In this document: positions 49,688 to 60,600 of the stretch, piece after piece
How positions within the stretch are numbered: position 1 is the first letter of the stretch
How the letters are laid out: each line of letters begins with the position of its first letter
DNA from: Brachionus manjavacas
Lineage: Eukaryota; Rotifera; Eurotatoria; Ploima; Brachionidae
Assembly: GCA_019054805.1 (NCBI GenBank)
Contig: JAHQIY010000007.1
Coordinates: forward strand, 2,919,501-2,983,500
Reading direction: 5' to 3'
Length of the DNA stretch: 64,000 bases
Made by a program: the position numbers and the translations under genes
Notes under the pieces: generated by a model
The model's database searches: none
Told to the model about the DNA's origin: nothing
The model's input: only the letters and a program-made list of their open reading frames with translations

Positions 49688-51797
49688 TAAAATTTATTTT
49701 TCTAAATGAAGTTTTCCATGAAAAATATTATTAAATCAAAGTTACTTTAGAGACCAAGTTAAATATCAAAATAAATGTAAAATCAGATTTTAATTATTTA
49801 CATCGTAATAATTTAGTATCGATTTTTCTTCCAACTTTTTAAAAAAATTTTTGGTTTTAAGATCGGAATTAATAGCCAAAATTTCGACTTTTTCCTTTTC
49901 AATAAAGCTTTCAGCCAAAAAGATTGCTAATGTCTAGACAATATTAGGGGTATTTTGTCTGTATTAATGTTTTATAATGTCCAAAAATAAAATCTTTTAT
50001 TAATAAATAATAATTAAAAATATCCATTTTAGAGTCAAAAAAATTTTTCAATTCTATTACTTGAAAAATAAATTAAAAAAAAATCATAATGAGAAAAAAC
50101 ATTATATTCATCGAAAAAACCTTTATAATCAGATTTTCGATAACTTTGAATTTCCTCTTATTTGTTCAAGTTTAGAGATAAAATCGAGTAGTTTCAATTT
50201 AAAGTGAATTTGTACTTAATGAGAAAATTGTCGCAAAAAAAGGAAAAAAAAGATATTTTTAAATTGAGAAGAGTCATGTTTTGACATAAAGATGTATATC
50301 AAGATAAGTTCTGGTACATTTTTTTAATCTTAACCAGATTTTAAAGAGTTTATCAATTTCCGGATTATATTTTTATCCAAAAAATTGCCTGATCCCACTT
50401 TTTTGAATGTTTCTCTGCCTTAACCAAAGAAATAAAATTGTAAAATTTTCTTAATACTTTTTGAAATTTGTTTAACAAACTAGCTTATACTTTATTTTAT
50501 TTAATATTGATAATTTCAACAAGCATCGAAATTCAGCATCCAAACCAATTTAAGTAATGGAAAGGTTATTTAGACTCTTTTTTGCCTCACAATAAATAGA
50601 GAAAAAAATAATTATTTAAAATAATAGATTTATTTTTACAATATTGTTCTAAATGAGTATAAAAAATTAAAAATTAATCTTTTAAAAACGATTTTATTTA
50701 AAAATCAACTTTTGAAAATTTTCATTGGCATAAATTAAGTTGAAATTTGTTATTATTTAGATCTAAACCAAGCTTTACTCTAATATCCACGTCATTTATT
50801 TGAAACTTATTCAAAAAAAAATAATTAAAATTAATTTATCAGATTATTACTGAACTTAACTATAAATGCAGAACCGAAATTCAAACTTGACTTTAGACGT
50901 TTGATCATACTAATTATTAGCACAACATCATAAGTTGATTATTAAATTTAAACTTTAATGTTGTATTTAAAATCTTGCTTTATTTGTATATTAACGAGGT
51001 TACATCGCATCAATTTAACGTGTTGCATTGTAAAAAAAATTGGCAACTTGTTTTGGCTTTACGAGTTCTTATGGAAGATCATACCGTATTTTATAAAAAA
51101 AAAGCAACTAAATTAATAATATCAGGACACTTCCAGGATTTAATAGCTATTATTATCTTTTAGATATCTTCAAACATTTTAAAAAATGAATCTTAGAAAT
51201 ATGACCAATTCTCATTTTCAATTTCTTTATGAATGATTGATTAATTATTTTCAAAGATATTATATATAATCTTCCCAGTCTCAACTAGAAAAAGCTCTAA
51301 AAAAATTAATTCAAAAATAATTTACAGACTATTATTTGTGCCTGCATAAAAAAAATATTTTCTTAAAGCACCTTTAATTCTACAGCGGCATTGGACTCTT
51401 AACTTGACACCAGTAAATATTAAATCAAGTAAAATAAAAGTAATTTTACACAGTGTATTAAGTTCAGCTATTCTTTTCAATAAAATAAAGATATTTATTA
51501 AGTTTAGAAAATCAAGCTGGTTAAGCTTTACGAAAATTTTTTTAGAGAAACAGATTTAATAATAAAAATCTGTTAATGCCCGCAAGCTTAATTTAATTTT
51601 TTCCAAATCCTTTAGGAATTCGAAATTCAAAATTTTATTATTTGCACAATAATTTTTATTAAAAAAGTATTGATTATTTAGTCTTTAGTGAAAACCCTAA
51701 TTTTAATATTGTTTTTTTTTTAAATTTCAAAGACGTCAGCAAAAGTTAACTGATTTAAATAGAAATTAATAATTTAAAATTTTAGTTAAATAAAAAT
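49688..51797. other. Spacer between the tandem WDR86 copies
   Basis: About 2.1 kb of AT-rich sequence holding the promoter of copy A and the 3' flank of copy B. No ORF of coding character and no shared 5' flank: copies A and B diverge immediately upstream of their ATGs. Confidence 0.5.
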
Positions 51798-53233
51798 TTA
51801 AAATTCTTTTTCCTTCACTTGAATGACTTCATAATTTTGGTGATCGTCTATTTGATCAATAATTTGATTTTCTATTTCTGGTGTCACTGGACTATCTTTC
51901 TTGTTGCTTGATTTTTTTTCAAGCAACAAATCACTTGTATCAAACACTTGAAGAGTTCCGTCAAACGATCCAGTAAATAATTTATCATTCAGAACCTATT
52001 AAAAGATACATTTTAATATTTAAATGATCAACAAATCTGATTAAAAATTGATTACTCTAAGGCAGTTTATCGCACCAGTGTGGCCTCTAAAAACGCGTTT
52101 AAGTGCACCAGATTTTGCATCAAAGCAGCGAGCTATTGTGTCGCCACATCCAGTATAAACTAAAATGTAAAAGCCTAAATTGAGATTTTTATTTAAAAAA
52201 AATTTACGAAATCCATTTTGTTCAACAATACATGAAACACTATGCTCATGATCTTTGTATATTCTGGTACAATCACCAAAATCCATAATCCAGCATCTAG
52301 CTGTATGATCAGAACTTGTTGAATATAATAATTTCCTATGAGCCTAAATTTTAAATAAAAAAAAAGAGATATCTAATAAATAAATAATACCAAGAGAGAA
52401 AGAACAGTGGTTTGATGACCAGTGAAAATTCTTAAAAGCTGTCCGGTCATGATGTCCCAAGATCTGATTGCATGATCACTTGATCCAGTGAACAAAATTT
52501 TTCCAAGCAAATCCGTAGCTAGACATGTAATTGCTGAAGTGTGGCCTCTAAAAGTTTGAACACATTCACCAGTCTCAATGGACCATGATTTAGCAAGAGA
52601 GTCAAATGATCCAGTGATAATTAAATCTTTACTATAAATTTCATCCTCATCAAAGGCACCAGTGTTCGATCTGGTATGAAAAGATTTTCCAATACCTTTT
52701 TTACTTTTTTCAGCCTGTTCTTGGATAAACTGGAGGGTCTGAATGTCATTTTCTCTATCCGAGGGAATGAACAAAATGGATGTGATGTTGTTTTTGTGGC
52801 CTGTAAATTTTCGAATGCATTCGCCAGTATCAAAATCCCAGCATCTTGCGGTCTTGTCATACGAAACACTAAACAAAAAGTCACCTGTGCATATCAGCTT
52901 GTTCACTGTGCTCTCATGGCCTAAAAATGTGAGCACACATTCGCAGGATGTCATGTCCCATTTTTTAATTGTTTTGTCCGCACTTGAACTAAGCACAAAA
53001 TTTTCCTCGATCATCACTGAAGTTATGTAGTCTTCGTGTCCTTCGAGAAGACCAATGCACTCGCATTGTTCAGTTTTGGTTGTCCACAGCCTAACGTTTG
53101 CGTCATCACTGCCGGTAACCAAAACACTTCCGTCTTCACTCAAATCCATGCAGTTTATGCTCCCCTCATGTTCATCACACGTTTGAAGCAAATAACTTTT
53201 TTGTTTTTCTTTTTTGGTTACACCGTTACCCAT
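51798..53233 (-). CDS. WDR86: WD40-repeat protein WDR86-like, copy B, four exons
   Basis: Exons 53233-52391, 52343-52208, 52159-52056 and 51995-51798; introns 47, 48 and 60 nt; 426 residues. The two middle exons have exactly the same lengths (136 and 104 nt) and phases as in copy A. The same WD40 blades and the MGNGVTKK myristoylation-type start are present. The interblade loop differs (QEQAEKSKKGIGKSFHTRSN here), and the tail is short and acidic/basic (SPVTPEIENQ, QVKEKEF). Codons 1-158 are nucleotide-identical to copy A, whereas the rest differs at many silent and replacement sites. Both copies keep open frames and splice sites, so both are probably expressed. Confidence 0.85.
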
Positions 53234-54368
53234 TTTATTTCTTTCTTAATTTGAAAATTTTAATTTTTTTTCGAGGATAACTTAAGAAGGAAAAAATTTT
53301 TTCTTTCTACTATGGCTTTTTATTGGAATTTTTTTATTTAGTTTATTATTTGGTAAAAAAATAAAGGTAAGCAAAAGTATTGATTTTTATATTTTCAAAA
53401 ATTAGACATTTTAATAAAATAATTATAGAATTAAAAATTTTCCAACTTTAAAAAAAAAATCAATTTTATTTTTTTTAGAATTTCTAATGAGCATTTAGAA
53501 TGTTTAAGTTAATTAGCTTTAAAACTTTTATTCAGTATTAATTTAACCTCATTTTTTTTTGCAGATATTTATTTTGTTAAACTTGTTTAAATAAATTTTA
53601 ATCTTTTAACTTTAACTTGAAAATATTAATTAAATCTAATCATATGTAAACGGAACTGAAAGTGATACAGATTATGCGAATTGGACAATGTCTGTGAATC
53701 TATTATAAAACTATATATTATAAAACTTTAATAGCAAAACAAAAAAGTAACAAGAAAACGGATTATGGTTTTATTATCTTCTAAATTTTCATAATAATTT
53801 TTTTTAGATATCTTTTGATACTTTCTAATAAAATTTTTTAAATTTCTAAGTTTTTGGTTTTTATTGAATTTTATAATCTATTTATAATCTTAAATAAAAT
53901 ATATAAGTAACTATCATGCTTTTTTAATTATTTATCTTATCTTCTTCTTATTTAAATTTCTTATATTTAAAAACATGAAGGACAAAGATTTATTTTTTCT
54001 TCTACTTCTACTTTTGAAACCGGTTCAATTTTGAATAAAAGAAATATTAAGAAAAAAATATTTTTTATTAATATAATATTTTGTTCCCCACCCCTAGCCA
54101 TGAAAGTTCATAAGAAAAAAACTAATACCACCCCCTGACGTCCGGTCATTGTACTCCGAATTTTAGTAAAAAGAGCAAAAGTGGTCGAAAACTTAATTTC
54201 AAAATTAATTAAAATTTAATTAATTATTTTTTGAAACAGAATTACTGATTAATTCTTAATCATTTTTATTTTTAATCGTAAAGTGTAATTTAAATTTTTT
54301 TAACTTTTTTTATTAAATTTGTGATATTTTTCTTCTATTTCTTTTTATTTAATCAAATGCCACCATGT
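53234..54368. other. AT-rich spacer upstream of WDR86 copy B
   Basis: No gene recognised. C-rich patches near 54085-54145 (CCCCACCCCTAGCCATG, CCACCCCCTGACGTCCGG) precede the hAT remnants and may be degraded transposon ends. Confidence 0.45.
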
Positions 54369-54382
54369 GGCTACGCCACTGC
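54369..54382. repeat. Isolated hAT-type right terminus
   Basis: TGGCTACGCCACTG is the reverse complement of CAGTGGCGTAGCCA, a typical ZMYM/Charlie-type hAT terminus. No matching left terminus found upstream. It abuts the element starting at about 54388. Confidence 0.5.
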
Positions 54383-54387
54383 AAATT

Positions 54388-55022
54388 GGTGGCGCCGCCC
54401 CCCCCCCATTTTCAAAAAAAAAAAATTAAATTTACCTCACGTACATTGATCTTGTTGATCAAAAAAAGCTTTTAACTGAGTTAGAGCTTTGGTTTCAATT
54501 TAAAAATTCACAAAATTTTATTTTTGATGAGATACCAAAAGAACAAAAGCTGATGAGATTAGTAGAATTTTTTTTGAGACCGAATGTAAGTGCCATATTT
54601 ACAAATATTTTCGATTTATTTCGAATTTATTTAACCGTACCGATTTCGAATGCGAATTCAGAGAGATCTTTCTCCGTTCTAAAGCGCTTGAAGATTACTT
54701 AAGGAATACAATGACTCAAAAGCGACTTGGGGACATATGCTTGATTAATATTGATCCAGAGAAGCTGATAATGTAGATTTGGAAAAAATAATTGATTGTT
54801 TTGCTTCAGAAAAAAACAGAAGATTGAAATTTTTTTAAGTTTTTTATTATGTAAAATGTTGTGTTAAATTAAGTCCGAGTTTAAATAATTGTATAATAAA
54901 TAATAAAGTTGATTATAATTGAACCTAATATTTTTTCAAAAATTATACCTAAAAAAAGTGGAGGCTTGATAGCCGGACCCCCTCCTCAAAAAAAAAAAAT
55001 TTCTCTTCAACTTTCGCCGCTG
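54388..55022 (+). mobile_element. hAT DNA-transposon relic, about 635 bp
   Basis: The left end TGGTGGCGCCGCC resembles CAGTGGCGTAGCC. The right end CTTTCGCCGCTG (55011-55022) resembles the reverse complement of the same terminus. CAAAT stands next to both ends (54383 and 55023), possibly the remains of an 8-bp target duplication. Both ends carry a C-rich stretch followed by about 12 A. A transposase C-terminus lies between. Boundaries are approximate. Confidence 0.6.
54450..54838 (+). pseudogene. hAT transposase C-terminal dimerisation region, frameshifted
   Basis: Reads ELWFQFKNSQNFIF, LMRLVEFFLRPN and RIYLTVPISNANSERSFSVL, then after a shift LRNTMTQKRLGDICLINID, and after another shift DLEKIIDCFASEKNRRLKFF followed by TAA. 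This matches the hAT family C-terminal block (LLxLPVSxAxxERSFSxLKRIKxxLRxxMxxxRLxxLxLLxIxxD), closest in style to the ZMYM-like/52-kDa-repressor hAT proteins. The RNase-H core is missing, so it cannot be active. Confidence 0.85.
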
Positions 55023-57691
55023 CAAATGTGCTATGATGTATTTATAAAAAAGATTTTATTTTTGGCTTTAATATTATATTTGAGGATGATTCTCTTTTTT
55101 CTATTAGTTTTAAAGAAGACAGGGTAAAATTAAAAATTCAAAGTTAAAAAAAAAAAATTTAAATTTTGGTAAAATTATCTTTTTTTTAGCTTATCCAAAA
55201 ACACTTTCTTCATTTCTTGAAAAAAAAAAGAAAATTTTAAAATTTTCGTTTAGTTGGTGGTACAAAGCGTTAATATTTGAGCCATAACATATTAATATTT
55301 CTGCAAAATTAAATTAGGATCTTCAGTCGAGCCTTTATCTACACCTTGAAAGGGAAGGTTTACACAATCACTGTTATTTACTCGAGATGAATTCTTTTTT
55401 CTTCGTGTTTTCATTAATTCTGCTTGATTTTTTTGGCTTTGTCAGGCATTCACACGAACCCCTTAGCCAGTATAATAGATTCAAAATATTAGGATGAAAT
55501 TTAATCATCATTTGAACCTAATTTGTTTCGATCATAAACATTACAAATTGTGTCCAAAATTTTTTGGCGGATTCAAGCTGTGCCATTTTTTCAACAAGAA
55601 TTTAATTTAAGGTTTTAGTTAGTTCATGGAATTTTTTTTAAAATGAAAGGATTTGGTTTAAAATAGGAAAGAAAAGGATATTTTAATTTAATAATTGCTA
55701 GACATTGGGTATCTCAGATAGTAAGCAACAGTATCTGAATTTACGCCAGTAGATAGAAGCATACCTCAAAGTAATGTAAATGCATCCGAATCCTTTAATA
55801 GTAATAAATTCATTACAAGAATAGTGCTGACAATGAAAAATAAACCTCAATTCAAAAAAATGCAAAGTTTTGCATTTTTAAGGATGTTACCAATGATCAA
55901 GTACCTGATGAAAAGGTAAATGTAGAAGATACGACTGATGATAGAGATTTTGAAGTTACCACTTTATCAAATGGCGAATTTAATATTCATATGAAAAATG
56001 GCTTCAAAAAGTAAACATTTTTTCGATTTGATATTAAACATATTCAAAAATTTTCGAAATCGCATAGCGAAAATCATTATCAATCAGATAAGTCTGGTAG
56101 ACCTGTTTGATTTTAGAATGGGCTTTAAAACCGGTTTTGAATTTGAAACCGGTTTCAAACTGAATGATTCATGTAAAATAAATTTTAAAAAGCATTCTTT
56201 TTAATGTATTGCATTATAAAAGTATTTAATGTCATTATAAAATTATTGAATTTTAATTTATAAAAAAAAACAAGTACAATACAACAATATTTTGAAGAAT
56301 GTTTAGAGGGTCTTTAAGGATTTTTTCGAAGGCTTTTTAGACAGATTTTCTCTAAGCAAAAAAATAGCTTAAATTGAAGCCTAGCTAAGGATCAACCTTG
56401 GAAGTTCATCGCTTAAAAAAAGTCATTAATAAAAATAGAAAACTAGAAAGTTGGAGAAATATTCTTAAACTAAAAATATTAGCAAGTAATCAATATGAAA
56501 TTCCCAAGAACTTTGGAAAGCTTAGAATTTAAATAGATGAATGAAAAAAATTTAAGCAGTCGCCATCCTCAAAAATTAAAAAATAAATTTTGAATCAAAA
56601 TTGATATACTAAAACAAATAAGTTTTATAAATGTTTGTTATTTTAATAAAGTTTGATAAAGACTTTTTCGCATTTAATTAACAATTCAAATGACAAAAAA
56701 AATAATAAATGAAAGACACAAAACATCAATTACAGAACTGGTTCTTTCCAAAACAAATTTCAAACGGGTTTTACGGAACTGTTCGACCAGGCCTACAACC
56801 AGACTTAGTATTATAGCACTATCAAATTTAAGCTAATGATATTTTGGATTTAAATGAATTGGAAAATTTTTTTCAGTTTTCAAAAATTTGCCATAAAAAA
56901 CTCTTAATTAAAATAAAAATAATTATGTTGTTAAAATTTTTTTATTTGACACTTTGTTTAAAAATTTTAAATAAAATATTTTGTCACATTAATATAAAAA
57001 AAGTTTCATGTGTCCATAAATCAATCACTAATTTGGCTTAATTAATTTTTTATTTTTCTATAGAAATTAATCTTGATTATTTTTTTTATTTTACAGACAA
57101 ATAAAGTGTCGACATTCAGCGATCGATCTATCATAGAATGACCAATTAATTATTTGAAAAATAAATCATAACAAAAATAAAGATGGCCGATAAAGTGCCT
57201 ACGATAGGCGCAAAAAAACTTCGAGACAGCTGACTCGGGGCCTTTTCTGTTTACTTAAGCAAAACCACCTTTAAAAACTTTAATGCTTGATTGATTTAAG
57301 AGTATCATAATTAAAATTCTAATACCAAAATTTGGTTAATTCGTATTATACTAAAAAAATTATAATTATTTATGGATGATGTTGAAATCTATCAGTCTCT
57401 CTAAAATTTGCTTTAATCCAAGTATTTAGCAACAAATAGCTAAAAAACAGTAGTCTTTATAAAAGCAATCATACACGCATTCAAATAAATTCAACCAACT
57501 TTCAATTTGATTGATTATCTGACGGTTTAATTTATTCTATTAATTCGCATAGACCATTTCTAAATACACGAACGTTGGTGTGCGTCTATTTATCTATTTG
57601 AAATAAATTTTTAATTAATAACATTTTCTAGATTAAAGTCGATATTCGAAAAAAGCATTTATTGATTCGCATTGATTAATATGAGGCTAGA
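55023..57691. other. Intergenic region upstream of Trio, with weak coding-like patches
   Basis: On the minus strand at about 55610-55320, NQAELMKTRRKKNSSRVNNS and NLPFQGVDKGSTEDPNL are readable after frame shifts. On the plus strand at about 55880-56010 a frame reads KDVTNDQVPDEKVNVEDTT. No family recognised; both look like decayed genes or transposon pieces. At 57183-57233 an ATG begins a 16-codon frame (MADKVPTIGAKKLRDS), which could be a leader exon or upstream ORF of Trio. The remainder is featureless. Confidence 0.35.
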
Positions 57692-60600
57692 ATGGATTCA
57701 ATGTCCATGATAAGTTGTAACAACGCCCTCAAATTGCGACCATTATTAGCCGAAAAATGCGTTATTTTGACAGGTGGCCGCGACAAACTAAATAATATAC
57801 TCGTTCAATTTCCGTTCGACTCTCAATTAGACAAATTATCTTCTGATGATTTACAAACAGTAATTCTATATTTAGCTTCCATACCTTGGTAAATATTTCT
57901 ATTTTGTTTTTAAATCATAAACCCTAACTATTTGAAACGAAAATCAAAAAGGATATTTTTTTGTCCGAATTTTGATTTTTTTAATAGATAAATATTTTAC
58001 TAAAAGTTAAGTCTGAAAATCGCAATTTAAATCATTATTAAAATAAATATTTTTTAAAATTAAATTGAATTCAATTTTTTTTCAGTTAAAATTTATTAAT
58101 CATATTATTTAGAAAAAAAGGGTGAAAAAGTTAAACAGTTTTATTTAAAAATTAAACTCTGAAAAATTTCCAAAAAAAAACTTCATTAATTCAGAGAAAT
58201 AAATTCAATTAAGTTCTACAAAATGTATTTCCTTTTCCTTATTGTTTTCCTCATTCGCTCCTTGTAGAGCATAGGATTATTAATTTTTATTTACACTCCG
58301 GTCGATCCTGTGATTTCTATTTAATTGTTTACCTCCAAGTTATTGTTTACCTCTAAGTTATTGCTAATTTATTCGAAGAATCCCCATTAGACTTCCAATG
58401 TGCTCAGACTTTTTCCAATAGTCTCAGATATCCCCCAACATTTGCTTCTGTACAATTGTATGGCTGTACAGTTTAGCTTGGTTTTCTTGCTTTAGCTGGC
58501 TGACTTCAATGCTGATCGGTTTTCGTAATTGCTATTTTTTTTTGGACTGTCCAACATTCAAATCTTTAAAATTTTAAATAACTTATTTCAATTTTTGAAA
58601 TAATTTATTAAATTGTCTTCCTTTTTTAAAAGAAAAGGATTAAATTTTAAATTGCTATGAATAATAGAACTCTGAGGTAGAGAATTTTTTTCATTTGACT
58701 CAAATCAATTAAAGAAAATCTAATTATTTTCTTTATCAACTAATAAATTAAATCTGTGTAAATTAACATTTTTAAAGATAAATATAATTTTTCCCTTTTC
58801 TATTCTAGCCGAAAATAGAGGAGGCATTTATCCCTTTCCCAGCACCTTCGAGCAATGGTACCCATTTTTTTAATGAAAGGGATTTAATCATTTTTTAAAT
58901 ATTCATCAATTTTCACCAGAAATAATAAGTAAAAAAATACAAATTTTTCTGCTTTAATTTAATTTCGTATTCAACCTATGGCTTTAATAATTTTGAGTTT
59001 TTAACTTAAATTTTGAAAAAAAATAAGATAATTTTAAATTTTTAATCAGGATCAAAAACAATGAAAATTTTTTTTAATAAAATATTAATAAGAGTCTACA
59101 TTATGGTGTCTCATGTTATCATGTTATCCAAATATTGAGTTTTTTTACTTTTAAAAACTGTTTAAGGTGTTAGAAAACTAGCTTTTTTTCATTCAAGAAT
59201 TTTTATAAGAAAAATACAAGATTAATGCAGATTAAAGAAAAAAATTCTAAAAAATAAAAATTCCAAACTAAATACTGATACAATTAAAAAAAACTTAATT
59301 CCTAACTTCTAAGGCATCATTTGAAATTTGGAGCAAACTAAAAGCAAAGCAAAATATTATAAAAATTAAAAAAATTAATCTATTAATTTAAAAATTTTTA
59401 GCGTTAAAATCAAAAAATTCAAAAAAACTAAACATTTAGTACCGTTTCTATCAATATATGATCTATTCTCTATATTCAAATTTCTTTTAAAGATGTTTAA
59501 ACTGTATTTTTCTAAAATAATTTTCAACAATTGGTATTCAATTTAATAAATATATTTTGCGACAGTTTTTGCTCCAAACTTCAACATTGCATCATTCACA
59601 ATTATATGGCAAATGAAGTTATTCTTTATAATAATTTAAGATTAAAAAATTAATGATAATTAAGATTATAAATAATATGACGAAGCGGTCACAAAATTGA
59701 TAAGTCCAAATTTCTTTTAATAGTAAAATTGTTCAAGTGATTAATTAAGGTGAATAACTTAGGAATTTCAAATTATCTAAACAAAAATTTTCAGAGAAAT
59801 GGCTAAAATAAGTTTTGATTATTTGATTTTCTATTTGAAAAATATCTTTATCAAAAAACAAACATCATTTTAGTCACATTTCATTTTTAAAAATTGTTAA
59901 GATGCAAATCTTAAAGCAATTGATTGATTAAATCCGATTTTTTTTTTGTATTAAAATTGAGTTGCTGTCATTTTGTTAATTTTAAAATTTTGTTAAGTTT
60001 CTTATCAAGCTTTTGAACCACGATTCACCGATTTTTAACAAAATCTTGTCATATATAAAATCTGGACATGGATCTATCTCTAAAAATTAAACATTTACAT
60101 TAAAAACGCAAAAGTAAAATTTTTAAAATAAAAAAAATTATAATTATTCGGTTTTTTTTTGAGACGTTTTTGCGCAACCCAAAAGGCTTTTTCCTTAAAA
60201 ATCCAATTAAAAAATTGAATTTTTTTGTTTTATTTCTTAGTATCCAACAAATTAAACGCTACAAATACTGTCCCTTGATAGTAGCATTTAGGCATTATGA
60301 TTAAAATGAATTTCTTTTAAATTTAGGACTTTTTTAGATGTTAATTGCGTGGAAAAGAAAAAGGCACAAATATTTTGTCAAATATCTCGTTGAAACATAC
60401 CAATTAGCAACATACAAGACTTGCCTAAAATTTTTATTTCGTTTTATAAAATTACTTTTATTCTTTGAATTCTTTGTCTATTTAAATATTTTTTGGTATA
60501 TTCATGAAAAATAGACTGATACTTCTAGTGTGTAATCTTTAGATTATTTATTTTTTTCGTCAGATAAAACATTAAAATTTTAATGCAGGTCCAATTTTGG

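Noticed and set aside
49209-49690. Plus-strand open frames opposite WDR86 copy A exon 1 (and the identical set opposite copy B)
   Set aside because: They are antisense shadows of the WD40 coding exon; the minus-strand frame has clear WD blades and working splice sites.
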